Positions 43,352 to 52,782 of a stretch of 64,000 nucleotides of DNA are shown piece by piece. The stretch is taken from NCBI RefSeq assembly GCF_024746795.1, contig NZ_CP080524.1:4814001-4878000 (forward strand). The letters run 5' to 3'. Each line of letters begins with the position of its first letter. Within the stretch, counting starts at the first letter, position 1. Both the position numbers and the translations under genes were made by a program. Under the pieces are notes generated by a model. It searched no databases. It saw nothing but the letters and a program-made list of their open reading frames with translations, and was not told the origin of the DNA. The stretch is from Mesorhizobium sp. AR10. GTDB lineage: Bacteria; Pseudomonadota; Alphaproteobacteria; Rhizobiales; Rhizobiaceae.

Positions 43352-43891
43352 TTAGGTGTTTCCTGCCCAAGAACTTCTGAAGAAAGAGGGGGTCCTGAAG
43401 GGAGAGGTGCCGAACAGCACGGCATTGCCCGGCGCCACGGAACTCGAGGTCAGGCCCGTGGTCGGGATTTTGGAGAGGCCACCGACGAGATTACCGCCGG
43501 CCTTGAAGATCGAGGCGGTCACCGCCTGCTTGCCGGAAAAGCGCGAGATGGCTCCTTGCGTGCTCAGATTGTTCTGGCGCAGCTGCGAGCCGTACTGGAT
43601 CGCCTTGAGGTCGAGCTGGCCCTGCCTGGCGTTGGCGGCCAGCACCTCGGTCGGCGAACCGGCAATGCCGACGCCGGAAGCACCGGCCTGGGCGCGCGCC
43701 TGCGCCTGCAAGAGATCCTGCTTGTGGCGCTCCTGGCCCTGTTCGAAGGCAGCTGACCGGGCGTCGGCCTGCGCCTGCTGCTCATAGGCCCTGGCCTGGT
43801 AGTCGGCCATCTGCTTGGACTGCTGGCCTTCGACCAGCGCGCCGCCGACGGAAAGTACGGTGCCGAGAAGGGCAAGTGTGCACATGGTCAA
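43352..43891 (-). CDS. Phage internal virion protein B (T7 gp14-like)
   Basis: 179 residues. A hydrophobic N-terminus (LALLGTVLSVGGALVEG) precedes a long Gln/Ala-rich helix (MADYQARAYEQQAQADARSA), followed by ASGVGIAGSPTEVLA and a Gly/Ser-rich C-terminus. This matches T7 gp14-type ejection proteins that form a channel in the host membrane. Overlaps the upstream gene by four bases (ATGA) and is followed directly by the next start. Confidence 0.75.
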   Translation of the reverse strand: MTMCTLALLGTVLSVGGALVEGQQSKQMADYQARAYEQQAQADARSAAFEQGQERHKQDLLQAQARAQAGASGVGIAGSPTEVLAANARQGQLDLKAIQYGSQLRQNNLSTQGAISRFSGKQAVTASIFKAGGNLVGGLSKIPTTGLTSSSVAPGNAVLFGTSPFRTPSFFRSSWAGNT

Positions 43892-44568
43892 CCTCTCTCG
43901 CCCAAGGGGGTGTTTGTCGGTTTGCTTGCGGGAATGAACTTGCTTTTGACGCCTTCCACCGGCGCACCGATCGCCGGGCGCGGGTCGAGCGCGCCGCCGG
44001 GACTGAGGAAGGTCAGCAGCAGCCTGTCAGCCTGGAGCGCCGCGCGGCTGAGGCGGGCGGGTGCCGCGGCGCGCGCGCCGGCCATGGTGGCGCGGCGGGT
44101 GGCGGTCAGGTTGACCTTCAGGTCCGTGACGCCGGCGGCGTCGAACAGGCCGTTGGCGGTGGCAATGGCGCGGCTCAGCGCATCGGCCTCGAACAATTCC
44201 TGGCGCAGCTGCTCGATCAGCCGGTGAACATTCTTCCAGCGCTCGCCAAGGGCTGCCGCCTTGGCGCTGATCTCCTCGCCGAGCGCCGCGATATCGGCCC
44301 GGGCTTCGCTTTGCGCGGCCTCGGCGCGGCGCTTGCCAGCGGTGTCGATGGTTTTTTCCAGGAGTGTGATGGTGGCGTTGCAGTCGTCCAGCGCTGACCG
44401 CGCGGCGGCCAGGTCGCCATCGCCGAAGATGGCGCGATCCTCGGCCTGTTGCAGCTCGCTTTTGCGGGCGATGGCGTCGTTGAGGTCGGTGTCGAGCAAG
44501 GCGATGACGGCAGCGAAATCGGCAGCCGTCCGCGCCCTGCCGAGGGCTTCGGCATGGGGGGATGTCAT
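43888..44568 (-). CDS. Phage coiled-coil protein of unknown function
   Basis: 226 residues, mostly alpha-helical with strong heptads (ALDDCNATITLLEKTIDTAG; AAQSEARADIAALGEEISAK). The Ala-rich C-terminal part ends with an unstructured tail. AAGGAC eight bases before the start. Located between tail tube B and internal virion genes. No family recognised. Confidence 0.7.
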   Translation of the reverse strand: MTSPHAEALGRARTAADFAAVIALLDTDLNDAIARKSELQQAEDRAIFGDGDLAAARSALDDCNATITLLEKTIDTAGKRRAEAAQSEARADIAALGEEISAKAAALGERWKNVHRLIEQLRQELFEADALSRAIATANGLFDAAGVTDLKVNLTATRRATMAGARAAAPARLSRAALQADRLLLTFLSPGGALDPRPAIGAPVEGVKSKFIPASKPTNTPLGERG

Positions 44569-44598
44569 TGGGTGCGTCCTTGTGGTGGATGGAGTGTT

Positions 44599-44748
44599 AT
44601 CTCCCCCCTCGAGGGGGAGATGGCCGGCAGGCCAGAGGGGGTCGGTTCGACTGGATGCGACCTCCTGCGACAGATGCAGGCGGCACCCTGTGCGAGACGA
44701 CCCCCTCTGTCGCCTTTGGCGACATCTCCCCCTCGAGGGGGGAGATTA
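44599..44748. repeat. Palindromic intergenic repeat, copy A (full)
   Basis: Outer arms ATCTCCCCCCTCGAGGGGGA and its near mirror at 44722-44746, with inner arms GGAGATGGCCGGCAGGCCAG and a related GACATCTCC end. The whole 150-base unit is an imperfect long inverted repeat filling the gap between the tail tube B stop and the coiled-coil gene. Confidence 0.8.
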
Positions 44749-44749
44749 T

Positions 44750-47221
44750 CTACGGCTCGGCATCGAACACCGGCGTGAACGCGCGGATCGTGCACGGCGT
44801 CGGATTGACGTGGCGGATCTTCACCCGGCCTTGGCCTTCCCAGCTGTCGTCGATAGGCACCTCGACATTGCCGGTGAACAGGCTGGCCTTGCCGTCGGGG
44901 GCGACGATGCTCGGCATGCGCACGCTCTCCCAGCGGCCGCGGATGAAGGACTGCACTTCGAGCCCGGTGGTGTCGGTTTCGAGCAGCGACAGGATGACTT
45001 TGGCCACCTTCTTGCGGCGGCCGACGATCGAGCCGTCGCGGCCGCCGACATCGAGCTCCAGCGTGTTGGCCTCGGACTGGTAGCCGAGCCCGACCTGCCA
45101 TTTGGCCGCGGTGGCGCCACCCGGCAGCGTCACCTGGCCGGACGCGACAGGCAGACCGTGATAGACCTTGCCGCCAGCCAGCACGTCGACCGACTGGCCG
45201 TTGAGATGGCCGAGGCCGGAGACGACGTTGACGGCTGCGCCAGAATAGCTCAGCCCGCAATCGACCTGGAAAGCGTCGTCGAGGCTGCCATACTCGAACG
45301 GCGGCGTCATGATCTCGATGTAGCGCCTGGTCACCCCGCCGATGCTGCGCTTGACGACCAGCCAGATGTCGTCGACGCCGTTCTGTCCCGGCGTCACGAC
45401 AGCGCTTTCGACGATGCCCCAATTGGAGTCAGGGGCCGAGCCGGAGAACGAACCGCCGAACCGATGCCGGTGCATGCCGCGCACGTCCTGAGAGGGCTGG
45501 TGCGTGTAGCCGCCGAGCTCACCATTTTCGAGCGGAAACCACAGCATCGGGTCGGGATCGGTCTGGAACGCCAGCTCGACGACGCCTTGCTTGGGGATGT
45601 GCTCGGAGATCTGGCCGATGTCGTCGGATGTGAACTTGGCTGCCGAAGTCTGCGTCAGCTCGGCGATCGATTTGCGCGAGCGGGTGACATAGAGGAACGA
45701 TTGCCCGGCATCGACCGGGCGGATGCGGGCGCAGCCGAAAGTGCGCGAGCGCCGGTTCTTGAACGAGGACGGCGTCAGCGCCTCGTCGATGCCCGAACCC
45801 GACAGTGCCCTTATGCCGCCGGAGGTGCCGATCAGCAGCGCGCCGTCGGAATCGGCGATCCAGACGATGTCGTTGGCCTGGCCGCCGCCGGCCTGGACGA
45901 ATTCCAGTGCGTCATCGTCCTTCTCGCCCAGCGCGAAATTGTCGAAATCGCCGGTCGCGGAAGCATAGACCGAGAACTTGCGACTGAAGGCCAGGCGTTC
46001 CTCATAGAGTGAACCGCTCTCGACATATTTGCCCGGAACGAAGGTGCCGAGGCGCCAGCGGGTGATCGGGCTGAGATCGGGCAGAGCGAAGCCATAGAGT
46101 TGGACCGTGACGACAGTCGTGCTGGTCCGCGTCATGATCTTCGCCCAGCGCCAGCGGCCATCCGATCCGAGCAAGCGCACGGCGCGGCCAACGTCCGTAG
46201 TCTGGAACCCGGTCCCGCCGTTTATGCCAGTTGTCGAGGACGCTGTCAGGTTGAACGGCGTCTGGCTTGCAGCCGCCTTGTTGAACGCGAGGTCGTAGAT
46301 CAGGCTGGCGACTACCGTCCCGTCCGTGCCGTTCCAAAGGAACCGGTGATATTCAAATGGCGTCTTGTTGTAGAACTCAAAATATCGGGTTTCGCCGGAG
46401 GTCCATCCTGTTTGACCGCGCTGGGTATCCAGCGTTGTCCACGTCGAGCCATTGTTGGAGCCCTGCACCTGCCAGCTTGTCGGTGTACGGTCGACGCTGA
46501 CCGTGTTCGATGCCGTCATGGAATAGTTTTCGACGATGGCTTGGCCGCCACCGGCCAATCGGTACTGCACATACCCCGTTGTTGCGCCGGAATCGCCGTC
46601 CCCGGTCGCGTCGTCCTTGTCGAATATCTGCCACGCTCCAGCGCCGCCCCAAGAGCTCGACACCGTGCCGGATGGGGCCGTGTTGGAGGTCATGATGGGA
46701 GTAAGCGAACCATAGTCTGCCGGCGTCAGCGTCGTGGCCGTGTCGTTGAGATCGTCGTAGGGACCGTCCTCGAACGGATAGTCGTCCAGCGTCCATGTGG
46801 TGTGCGCGGTGCGGGTCAGCACCCTGGGCGGATAGTTGCGATGGGTGATCCACATCTGGTCGGCCGACTGCACATAGGCGAGATCGAACAGGTCAGCCTC
46901 CAGATAGGGTGAAGCGACCTCCACCGTGCCGACGCGGGCGCCATAGGCATAGACGCGGATATAGAGGTCGCCGAACTCTAGGCAGTAGGCCTGCTCGGAG
47001 GAGAAGATGAACGGGATGGCGCGCGTCTTCTTCTGCGACGCCTTCACCTCGCCGACGAAATAGGTGCCGCCGCGCTTGCGGATGCCGCCATGCGGCAGCG
47101 TGACGAAGTTTTCGCATTTGGAAAGCGCTGCCCGATAGAGATCGAGCGAGGCCCGTGCGTGCAGCCGTGGCGAGATCTCGCCACGGGTGAAGTGGTCCTG
47201 GACCGGATAGAGCGTGGTCAT
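44750..47221 (-). CDS. Phage tail tubular protein B (T7 gp12-like nozzle)
   Basis: 823 residues. The N-terminus is diagnostic for this family: FTRGEISPRLHARASLDLYR, CENFVTLPHGGIRKRGGTYF, then FSSEQAYCLEFGDLYIRVY. About residues 185-310 hold an extra beta-rich part (GAWQIFDKDDATGDGDSG; SWQVQGSNNGSTWTTLDTQR; RYFEFYNKTPFEYHRF) that reads like an F5/8 type C (discoidin) carbohydrate-binding domain. The family is usually shorter. Forms the tail nozzle. Confidence 0.88.
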   Translation of the reverse strand: MTTLYPVQDHFTRGEISPRLHARASLDLYRAALSKCENFVTLPHGGIRKRGGTYFVGEVKASQKKTRAIPFIFSSEQAYCLEFGDLYIRVYAYGARVGTVEVASPYLEADLFDLAYVQSADQMWITHRNYPPRVLTRTAHTTWTLDDYPFEDGPYDDLNDTATTLTPADYGSLTPIMTSNTAPSGTVSSSWGGAGAWQIFDKDDATGDGDSGATTGYVQYRLAGGGQAIVENYSMTASNTVSVDRTPTSWQVQGSNNGSTWTTLDTQRGQTGWTSGETRYFEFYNKTPFEYHRFLWNGTDGTVVASLIYDLAFNKAAASQTPFNLTASSTTGINGGTGFQTTDVGRAVRLLGSDGRWRWAKIMTRTSTTVVTVQLYGFALPDLSPITRWRLGTFVPGKYVESGSLYEERLAFSRKFSVYASATGDFDNFALGEKDDDALEFVQAGGGQANDIVWIADSDGALLIGTSGGIRALSGSGIDEALTPSSFKNRRSRTFGCARIRPVDAGQSFLYVTRSRKSIAELTQTSAAKFTSDDIGQISEHIPKQGVVELAFQTDPDPMLWFPLENGELGGYTHQPSQDVRGMHRHRFGGSFSGSAPDSNWGIVESAVVTPGQNGVDDIWLVVKRSIGGVTRRYIEIMTPPFEYGSLDDAFQVDCGLSYSGAAVNVVSGLGHLNGQSVDVLAGGKVYHGLPVASGQVTLPGGATAAKWQVGLGYQSEANTLELDVGGRDGSIVGRRKKVAKVILSLLETDTTGLEVQSFIRGRWESVRMPSIVAPDGKASLFTGNVEVPIDDSWEGQGRVKIRHVNPTPCTIRAFTPVFDAEP

Positions 47222-47314
47222 CAGCGCAAAACCCTCAAAACATGTCGGCCAAAAGCATGCCCACGGGCTCGACCCGAGGGTGTGAAGCGGTTTGGGACAA
47301 CGAGATGCGAAAAA

Positions 47315-47908
47315 TCAAAAACGGAAGTCGCCGCGCTGCTGCGCCCAGGACGCGGTGTAGAAGCGGCCGCCGCGCTGGATGGCTTGTGCGGTGAAGGCCG
47401 CGTCGAGCGCCCGGTCATAGGCCGAGCGGGCGATGTCGATCATGCCGGACTTGTGGGTCAGCGGATGCGCGATCTTGATGGCGAGTGCGGCCACCAGCAC
47501 CTCGGTGAACAGCGCGTCCCAGTCGTTCGGATCGGTCAGATTGGCGACGTAGCGGATGAGGCGCGGACCGGGTTGATCCGAATAGATCAGCCCGGCCTCC
47601 TGCCGCCAGGAGATCGCAACACCGTCCGGCTCGCCATTGTGGGTCAGCGGCAGCGGCCGCAGGCAATCGGCAGGCAATTCAAAGGCAAAATTCAAGGTGC
47701 AATCGCCGCTGCCGGTATCGGCGCCGGGAACGCTGGCCGACAGGATGGCGAACACCCAGGCGTGCTTGGTGAGTTCGGCTTCCCGCGCGAGGTCGAAATG
47801 CAGGTTGAGCAGGCGCGCCGCCTTGACGTCCTGGTCGAGGCTGTCGATCGGCGCCTCGTCGAGCACGGCGAGCGCCATGTTGGCGATGTCGAGCGGGGTG
47901 ATGGCCAT
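47315..47908 (-). CDS. Phage tail tubular protein A (T7 gp11-like)
   Basis: 197 residues. Typical features are the N-terminus ITPLDIANMALAVLDEAPID, a tryptophan or tyrosine strand after it (ELTKHAWVFAILSAS), and ELPADCLRPLPL and LFTEVLVAALAIKIAHPLT. It forms the gatekeeper ring between portal and nozzle. GGAGG nine bases before the start. The order portal-side to nozzle-side matches T7. Confidence 0.87.
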   Translation of the reverse strand: MAITPLDIANMALAVLDEAPIDSLDQDVKAARLLNLHFDLAREAELTKHAWVFAILSASVPGADTGSGDCTLNFAFELPADCLRPLPLTHNGEPDGVAISWRQEAGLIYSDQPGPRLIRYVANLTDPNDWDALFTEVLVAALAIKIAHPLTHKSGMIDIARSAYDRALDAAFTAQAIQRGGRFYTASWAQQRGDFRF

Positions 47909-47967
47909 GGCATCAGGCCTCCGTCAGCGTGGTGGATCGGGCAAAAGGCATGGGTAGCCTCCACGAC

Positions 47968-47989
47968 AAAAAGCCGCTGTGAGGCGGCT
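47968..47989 (-). terminator. Hairpin terminator downstream of the capsid region
   Basis: AGCCGC...GCGGCT with TTTTT following on the minus strand, between the small ORF at 48166 and tail tube A. In T7-like phages a terminator after the capsid gene is usual. Confidence 0.6.
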
Positions 47990-48165
47990 GGGATTTCTGG
48001 GGATGGTGGATGGAGCAAATCGGCTCAGAGCAAAGTCGCGTTCGCTCAGGGGCCGGCAGGACAGAGCGGGTGCATCTCACCCGCTTAGGTATCGACGGTC
48101 TTCGGTGCGACGAAGATTAGGCCTTTGACGAAGGTCTGGCCTTTACAGCTACAGGCGGTATCGGA

Positions 48166-48393
48166 TCAGGACCAGTTCGCAACCCGCAGACCGGGTCGTG
48201 GACGTTGCAGACTGGGTTGTGGACGTTGCGGTTTCGCCATGGCCAGACCCTTGTCCAGAGCGTCTTGAAGACTTGTCGTGTAATGCGCGGTGTCTTCGAG
48301 GCCGCTGAAGAAATTAATGCGATGGGTCTCGCCCTTTTTGCTGATAACAATTCCCGCCGCCCGGAGCGTTTCCTGAACTGCCTTGTAAGTCAT
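48166..48393 (-). CDS. Small hypothetical protein
   Basis: 75 residues (MTYKAVQETLRAAGIVISKK; INFFSGLEDTAHYTTSLQDA). Soluble with a basic Pro/Arg-rich C-terminus. Similar short rhizobial proteins with this N-terminal pattern are common and uncharacterised. Ribosome site GGGAGG is 10-11 bases away, rather far. It is between capsid and tail genes and may be a passenger. Confidence 0.6.
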   Translation of the reverse strand: MTYKAVQETLRAAGIVISKKGETHRINFFSGLEDTAHYTTSLQDALDKGLAMAKPQRPQPSLQRPRPGLRVANWS

Positions 48394-48592
48394 ATTCACC
48401 GTTGCCTCCCTGCCCATACACATCAGCGTCGCTCTTTTGTGTAACAAATTCGTGTCGTTGACTGTGAAAAAGGCAACATAGCCAGCCGCTCTTTCGTTAC
48501 AGGCATTTCTTTGCTTTCGGGCTGAGCGGAATGGACGCCCGGCGCCAACCGGGCGGGAGCTTGTCGCCCCCGCCCCTTTGGCCTCAGCCTCG

Positions 48593-49582
48593 TCAGGCTT
48601 CGGTGGTCTTCAGCGCGATGAACGTCATGTTCTTGACGCTGGAGGCCGTGCGGTCCCAGTTCGCCGCCAGCGCCAGTTCCGCATCTGTGGCGAATTCGCC
48701 GGCCGAAGATGCGTCGAGGAAGCGGGTGCCCGGCACATGCGGCACGAAATGCCGGCGTCCGACCATTTCGGTGACGCCACCGCCATGGCCCTGGCGCGGC
48801 TTGCGGTCGAACTCCAGCGGCCCGCCTTCGGTGTTGACCGGCAGTTCGTTCCACAGGATCGCCTTGTCCTTGAACATGAAGGCGGTGTAGACGCCCGCAG
48901 CCTGCGGAATGTCGTCGTCGATGACGGCGCGCAGACCCATGTAGTAGGGGATCAGCGGCCCGCCCTGCTGCGAGGACGGCACATAGTCGATGAGGTCGGC
49001 GAGCTTCAGCGCCTTCATCTGCTTGGAGTGCATCCAGATCGTCTTGAACTTGTCCGCGCGGTCGCCCATCAGGTAGGCGGCTTCGATGATGTCGGTGTCG
49101 ACGATGGAGGCACCGGTGACGCGGACGAGGTCGCCGGCATCATTGGCGATGTTGTCGGCCAGCACCCCTTTCAGGATGCCGAGCAGCGTCAGCTTGTTGG
49201 CGCGCTGCCAGTATTCGGTCTGGCGGCGGACAATGAGCTTCTGCGGGTCGTCGCCGGCAAGGATCGAAGTCAGGTCCGGAACGCCCCACGCCTGGGCGCG
49301 GACATTGCGGGCGGCGACCTCGCGGCGCGAGCCGATCTTCTTCATCTCGATCGAGTCTGCCGGATCGTCATTGACCGGCTCGGACGGATCGTTGCCGAGA
49401 TCCTTCCAGCCGGGCATGTCAACGGAGCGGCCACCCATGGAGAGTTTCGAAGCGATGGCCGGGTCGGAGAAGAGGATTCCGGCCTGGTAGATCTCGAGCG
49501 ACTGGACATGCTCCTCGAACGAGTATTGCGCATAGACGGACGGAACGATCGCGTCCGCGATGCGGGTATAGGCGTCTGCCAT
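48593..49582 (-). CDS. Phage major capsid protein
   Basis: 329 residues, a size usual for podovirus coat proteins of the HK97-like fold. Visible segments are SFEEHVQSLEIYQAGILFSD near the N-terminus, VDMPGWKDLGNDPSEPVNDD, WMHSKQMKALKLADLIDYVP and GVYTAFMFKDKAILWNELPV. Lies directly after the scaffold gene, as expected. AAGGAAG precedes the start. No decoration or fusion seen. Confidence 0.88.
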   Translation of the reverse strand: MADAYTRIADAIVPSVYAQYSFEEHVQSLEIYQAGILFSDPAIASKLSMGGRSVDMPGWKDLGNDPSEPVNDDPADSIEMKKIGSRREVAARNVRAQAWGVPDLTSILAGDDPQKLIVRRQTEYWQRANKLTLLGILKGVLADNIANDAGDLVRVTGASIVDTDIIEAAYLMGDRADKFKTIWMHSKQMKALKLADLIDYVPSSQQGGPLIPYYMGLRAVIDDDIPQAAGVYTAFMFKDKAILWNELPVNTEGGPLEFDRKPRQGHGGGVTEMVGRRHFVPHVPGTRFLDASSAGEFATDAELALAANWDRTASSVKNMTFIALKTTEA

Positions 49583-49628
49583 TTCTGTCTTCCTTCAGGT
49601 TGGTTGATTGACGGCTGATGCGTCGAGA

Positions 49629-50540
49629 TCAGAGCGGGTTGTTGGGCATCCAGAGATCCGGATTTTCGCCCGCTTCCCACGCGAGCCGCCGGGCGCGGGC
49701 GGGGTCGCTTTTGACAAGGGCTGAAATCGCCGAAATGTTGCGTTCGCCGGCGGCGTTGCGCTTGAAGGGATTGCCTCCACTCAAGGCCGTGCCGCCGTCG
49801 ATCGTGTCTTCGCGGAACATCGCTTCGCCGATGGCATGGAACGCCTTGGCGATCTGCGGATCGGTCAGCGCCCCATCCGGCAGAAGGATACCCTTCGCCT
49901 TGTAGGCATCGACCAGGCCAAGCTTCTTCATCGCCCGGTTGGCGACCTCCAGTCGCTGGCGAAAGCCATCGCTGTCGGTCGGTCCCCAATCCTTCACAAG
50001 ATCGTCGTGCGTGGCCTCGACCGAGCGGGCAAGCGCGATCTCCTGGCGCGCGGCCTGCTCGGCCATGTAGCCGACGAAGCGGTCGTGATAGGCCTGCGCC
50101 ACTTTGGGGGTAGCGCCGGCTTCGACCGCCCACGCCTTGGACGCGTTGGCGAGCTCATCCGAATAGGCGAAGTTCTCGGGCAACCCGTCGGGGCGCCTGT
50201 ACTCGACCTTTTCGGGCAATGTCAGCGGACGCATGGTCTCGGGCAGCCGGGCATGGAACCTGTCCCAGTCTTCCCGAGATGCGTCAGCTGAGGGAACGCG
50301 CAGGCTCTCACCCTGCTGCCGCTCCAGCTCCGCATAGGAGGTGAAAACCCGATCGAGGTTTTCGGCCTTGGTCCAGCCCTTCGCTTCAGCGAGCTTGCGG
50401 TTGCCTTCGGAAAGACCGTCAAACCAACTTTTGCCGGCCGGCGGGGTGGACCCGTTGTCCCCGTTGGCCGGAGGCCGTGCAAGGTTGCCCGCCGGCTGCA
50501 TGTGCGCAGCCACGGACCCGGCGTCTGCCAGATCTGTCAT
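49629..50540 (-). CDS. Phage capsid assembly scaffolding protein
   Basis: 303 residues, acidic and helical, with a low-complexity start and the usual basic C-terminal helix (ARARRLAWEAGENPDLW). Recognisable parts are SWFDGLSEGNRKLAEAKGWT and LPEKVEYRRPDGLPENFAYS. Scaffolds guide procapsid assembly and leave before DNA packaging. Immediately upstream of the capsid gene. The IS lies 73 bases before its start and may have separated it from upstream phage genes. Confidence 0.85.
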   Translation of the reverse strand: MTDLADAGSVAAHMQPAGNLARPPANGDNGSTPPAGKSWFDGLSEGNRKLAEAKGWTKAENLDRVFTSYAELERQQGESLRVPSADASREDWDRFHARLPETMRPLTLPEKVEYRRPDGLPENFAYSDELANASKAWAVEAGATPKVAQAYHDRFVGYMAEQAARQEIALARSVEATHDDLVKDWGPTDSDGFRQRLEVANRAMKKLGLVDAYKAKGILLPDGALTDPQIAKAFHAIGEAMFREDTIDGGTALSGGNPFKRNAAGERNISAISALVKSDPARARRLAWEAGENPDLWMPNNPL

Positions 50541-50600
50541 GAGTGGATTCCTTTGTTGATATCAAAAGCTGGCGATGAGGGCCGGCGGCGAGGCTTGAAA

Positions 50601-50613
50601 TCTCCCCCCTTAA
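50601..50613. repeat. Palindromic repeat copy B, left remnant
   Basis: TCTCCCCCCTTAA, the left end of a palindromic repeat split by the IS; the right part resumes at 51776. CTTAA at 50609-50613 is repeated at 51776-51780 and is the likely target duplication. Confidence 0.7.
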
Positions 50614-51775
50614 GGGCCTGTTGCAAAATTGGCTGGTTGTGATTCCCTGTTTTTGACAGGAGGATCGTTCGATGACGACGAAGCCGAGCGGGCAGTTCAG
50701 TTTTGTGGAGGCTCTGCTTCCGCAGGGTCTTGGTCGGAGCGGGCGGCTGGACCGGCTGTCGTCGCTTGTGAAGTGGTATCGCTTCGAGAAGATCCTGGCG
50801 CGGCTGCGCTCGCCCGGCGGCCCGGGCCGTCCTGCCTACAGTTCGCTGGTGATGTTCAAGGCACTGCTTCTGCAGTCCTTGTACGGGCTGTCGGACAGCG
50901 AGTTGGAGGAGGCGCTCGCCGATCGGCTGTCGTTTCGGCGCTTCGTCGGCCTGACGCTCGAGGAGACGGTGCCCGACCACACCACGCTCAACCGCTTTCG
51001 CAATCTTCTCGTCGAGGCCGGGCTTCTGGAGAAGCTGTTCGGCGAACTGGACCATCAGCTGGACAAGGCGGGGCTGATCCTGCGGCGCGGCACGATGCTC
51101 GACGCCACCGTTATCGAGACGGCAGCGGCACGGCCGCCCAGTGGAGCGGCGCAAGAGGCTGGCGATCCCGATGCCGGCTTCACGCGCCGGCAGGGCAAGC
51201 CTGGCTCCTCCTATGGCTACAAGGCGCATGTCGGCGTCGACCAGGGGTCCGGCCTGATCCGCCGGGTGAGGACGACGGCGGCCAACGTCAACGACACGGT
51301 GGAAGCAGACCATCTCATCTGTGGCGACGAAGGCGCGGTGTTGGCGGATGCGGCCTATCATACCAAGGCGCGCGAGTTGTCGCTGAAGGAGCGTGGGATC
51401 AAGCCGCGGCTGATGCGGCGGGCCAACAAGCATCATCCGCAATTGCCGGCGCGCCTGCAGCGCTTCAACCGGCTGATCGCGCGGCAGCGTTTCGCTGTCG
51501 AGACCACCTTTGCCACATGGAAGAACCGCATGCGGCTTCGCGCCATCCGCTATCGCGGCTTGGCCAAGGCGGCTGGGCAGGTTCTCATCGCCGTCATGGC
51601 CTTCAACATGCGCCGCTGGGTGACGCTGGCGACCTGATCCAGGGCCGCACTGCGCCCGAAATCCGCCCAACACGCCAAACCCTAACCCATCCGGCGACAG
51701 GCCCGCGCCGAAGGGCACTCCGAATTGGCCCTTACTTCTCCTCTTGCCCTCCCACCCTAGTAACGCAACAGGCCC
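50614..51775 (+). mobile_element. IS5-family insertion sequence
   Basis: 1162 bases with inverted ends GGGCCTGTTGC (50614-50624) and GCAACAGGCCC (51765-51775), flanked by CTTAA on both sides. Because the target is itself palindromic the duplication could be read as four to seven bases. One transposase gene; 138 bases of non-coding tail follow it. It sits inside a palindromic repeat, so the repeat was there first. Confidence 0.88.
50672..51637 (+). CDS. IS5-family transposase
   Basis: 321 residues, apparently intact. The N-terminal domain has LVMFKALLLQSLYGLSDSEL and ETVPDHTTLNRFRNLL (IS5 signatures). DDE residues are in GTMLDATVIETAA (first D), VLADAAYHTK (second D) and RFAVETTFATWKNRMRLRAI (E, with Y/R-x-R). 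No frameshift, so possibly active. Confidence 0.93.
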   Translation: MTTKPSGQFSFVEALLPQGLGRSGRLDRLSSLVKWYRFEKILARLRSPGGPGRPAYSSLVMFKALLLQSLYGLSDSELEEALADRLSFRRFVGLTLEETVPDHTTLNRFRNLLVEAGLLEKLFGELDHQLDKAGLILRRGTMLDATVIETAAARPPSGAAQEAGDPDAGFTRRQGKPGSSYGYKAHVGVDQGSGLIRRVRTTAANVNDTVEADHLICGDEGAVLADAAYHTKARELSLKERGIKPRLMRRANKHHPQLPARLQRFNRLIARQRFAVETTFATWKNRMRLRAIRYRGLAKAAGQVLIAVMAFNMRRWVTLAT

Positions 51776-51915
51776 CTTAAGGGGGAGATGTCCGGCAGGA
51801 CAGAGGGGGTACCAGCGCGTAAAGCGCCGACCTCGTCTGTCGCTGGAGGTCGCGCCCCGTCGCACCGACCCCCTCTGTCGCCTTCGGCGACATCTCCCCC
51901 TCGAGGGGGGAGATT
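51776..51915. repeat. Palindromic repeat copy B, right part
   Basis: Begins CTTAAGGGGGAGATGTCCGG and ends with TCCCCCTCGAGGGGGGAGAT, the same outer arms as copy A. With 50601-50613 it makes one interrupted unit of about 150 bases. Confidence 0.8.
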
Positions 51916-51920
51916 AGACG

Positions 51921-52493
51921 CTACGCATTATCCCCCCAGTTCTCCCACAGCAGCGTGATCGTTCCCGTCACGGCCAACGTCCCGTCGGCGTCGATGTCGG
52001 TGCCGGTCGCAAAGGCGAGGTTGAGATAGAGGTCGACCGGCGTCGTCGAGCCGTCGAGCGTCGCGGCAGCGGCGATATCGGCGGTCGAAGCGGTCGACAA
52101 AGCAGCGCCGGCGCCGTCCAGCGTGCGGCCGGTCGAGGCCAGCACATTGACCATGGTGCCGGCCAGCGTCGCACTCGACGCGGCGGCGGAGCCGAGCGAC
52201 CAGGTGAGTGCGGCATTGTCATTGATGGTCGACGCGCGGGTGGTCAGCACGGCGAACTGCAGCCTGGCCGTGCCGCCCTTGATGCGCACCTTGCCGTCGG
52301 CGAAATCGAAGAGCTTCTGGCTGGCATAGGCCAGCGCATCGGTGACCGGCACCTGCATGGCGTTGAGGGAAAGGACAGTGCGCCAAGAACCGCCCTGCCC
52401 TGTGGTGACGGCTTTCAGCCCGGACTTGGGCGGGGCAAGTCCGGCCTCGCGGGCGGCGGCACGGGAAAGCGTCCGGGGAAGACCTCGGGTCAT
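51921..52493 (-). CDS. Phage structural protein of unknown class
   Basis: 190 residues. A basic N-terminus (MTRGLPRTLSRAAAREAG) is followed by a beta-rich Ala/Thr/Ser domain (ARLQFAVLTTRASTINDNAA; LDGSTTPVDLYLNLAFATGT) ending TITLLWENWGDN. Composition and site next to scaffold and capsid suggest a head decoration or minor capsid protein. Start at 52493 has GGAGAT six bases upstream; the frame to 52592 is spurious. Confidence 0.68.
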   Translation of the reverse strand: MTRGLPRTLSRAAAREAGLAPPKSGLKAVTTGQGGSWRTVLSLNAMQVPVTDALAYASQKLFDFADGKVRIKGGTARLQFAVLTTRASTINDNAALTWSLGSAAASSATLAGTMVNVLASTGRTLDGAGAALSTASTADIAAAATLDGSTTPVDLYLNLAFATGTDIDADGTLAVTGTITLLWENWGDNA

Positions 52494-52782
52494 TGGGTAT
52501 CTCCATTCATGGGGGTGAGAAGTGGTGCGCACAGCGCGCGGGAAGCCAATTGCCTGGCTTTCCGAACGACGAACGGTGAAAGGCGCTCGCAACCAGATTC
52601 AAATCGAGGCGTTATCGTGCTGTTCGCGCACGGTCTTTCCGGTTTATAGACCATCATCTTCAAGACCGGAGAAACCATGTCTTATATCGTGAGGCGCGGT
52701 GCCCATGTTCCGCCGCATTGCAACCGCACTTGCCAACCCATTGATCCGCAACATAATCTCAGGGCTTAAGAGGAGACCTCAC

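Noticed and set aside
44261..46012. 583-codon plus-strand ORF opposite tail tube B
   Set aside because: Antisense shadow of a diagnostic phage gene.
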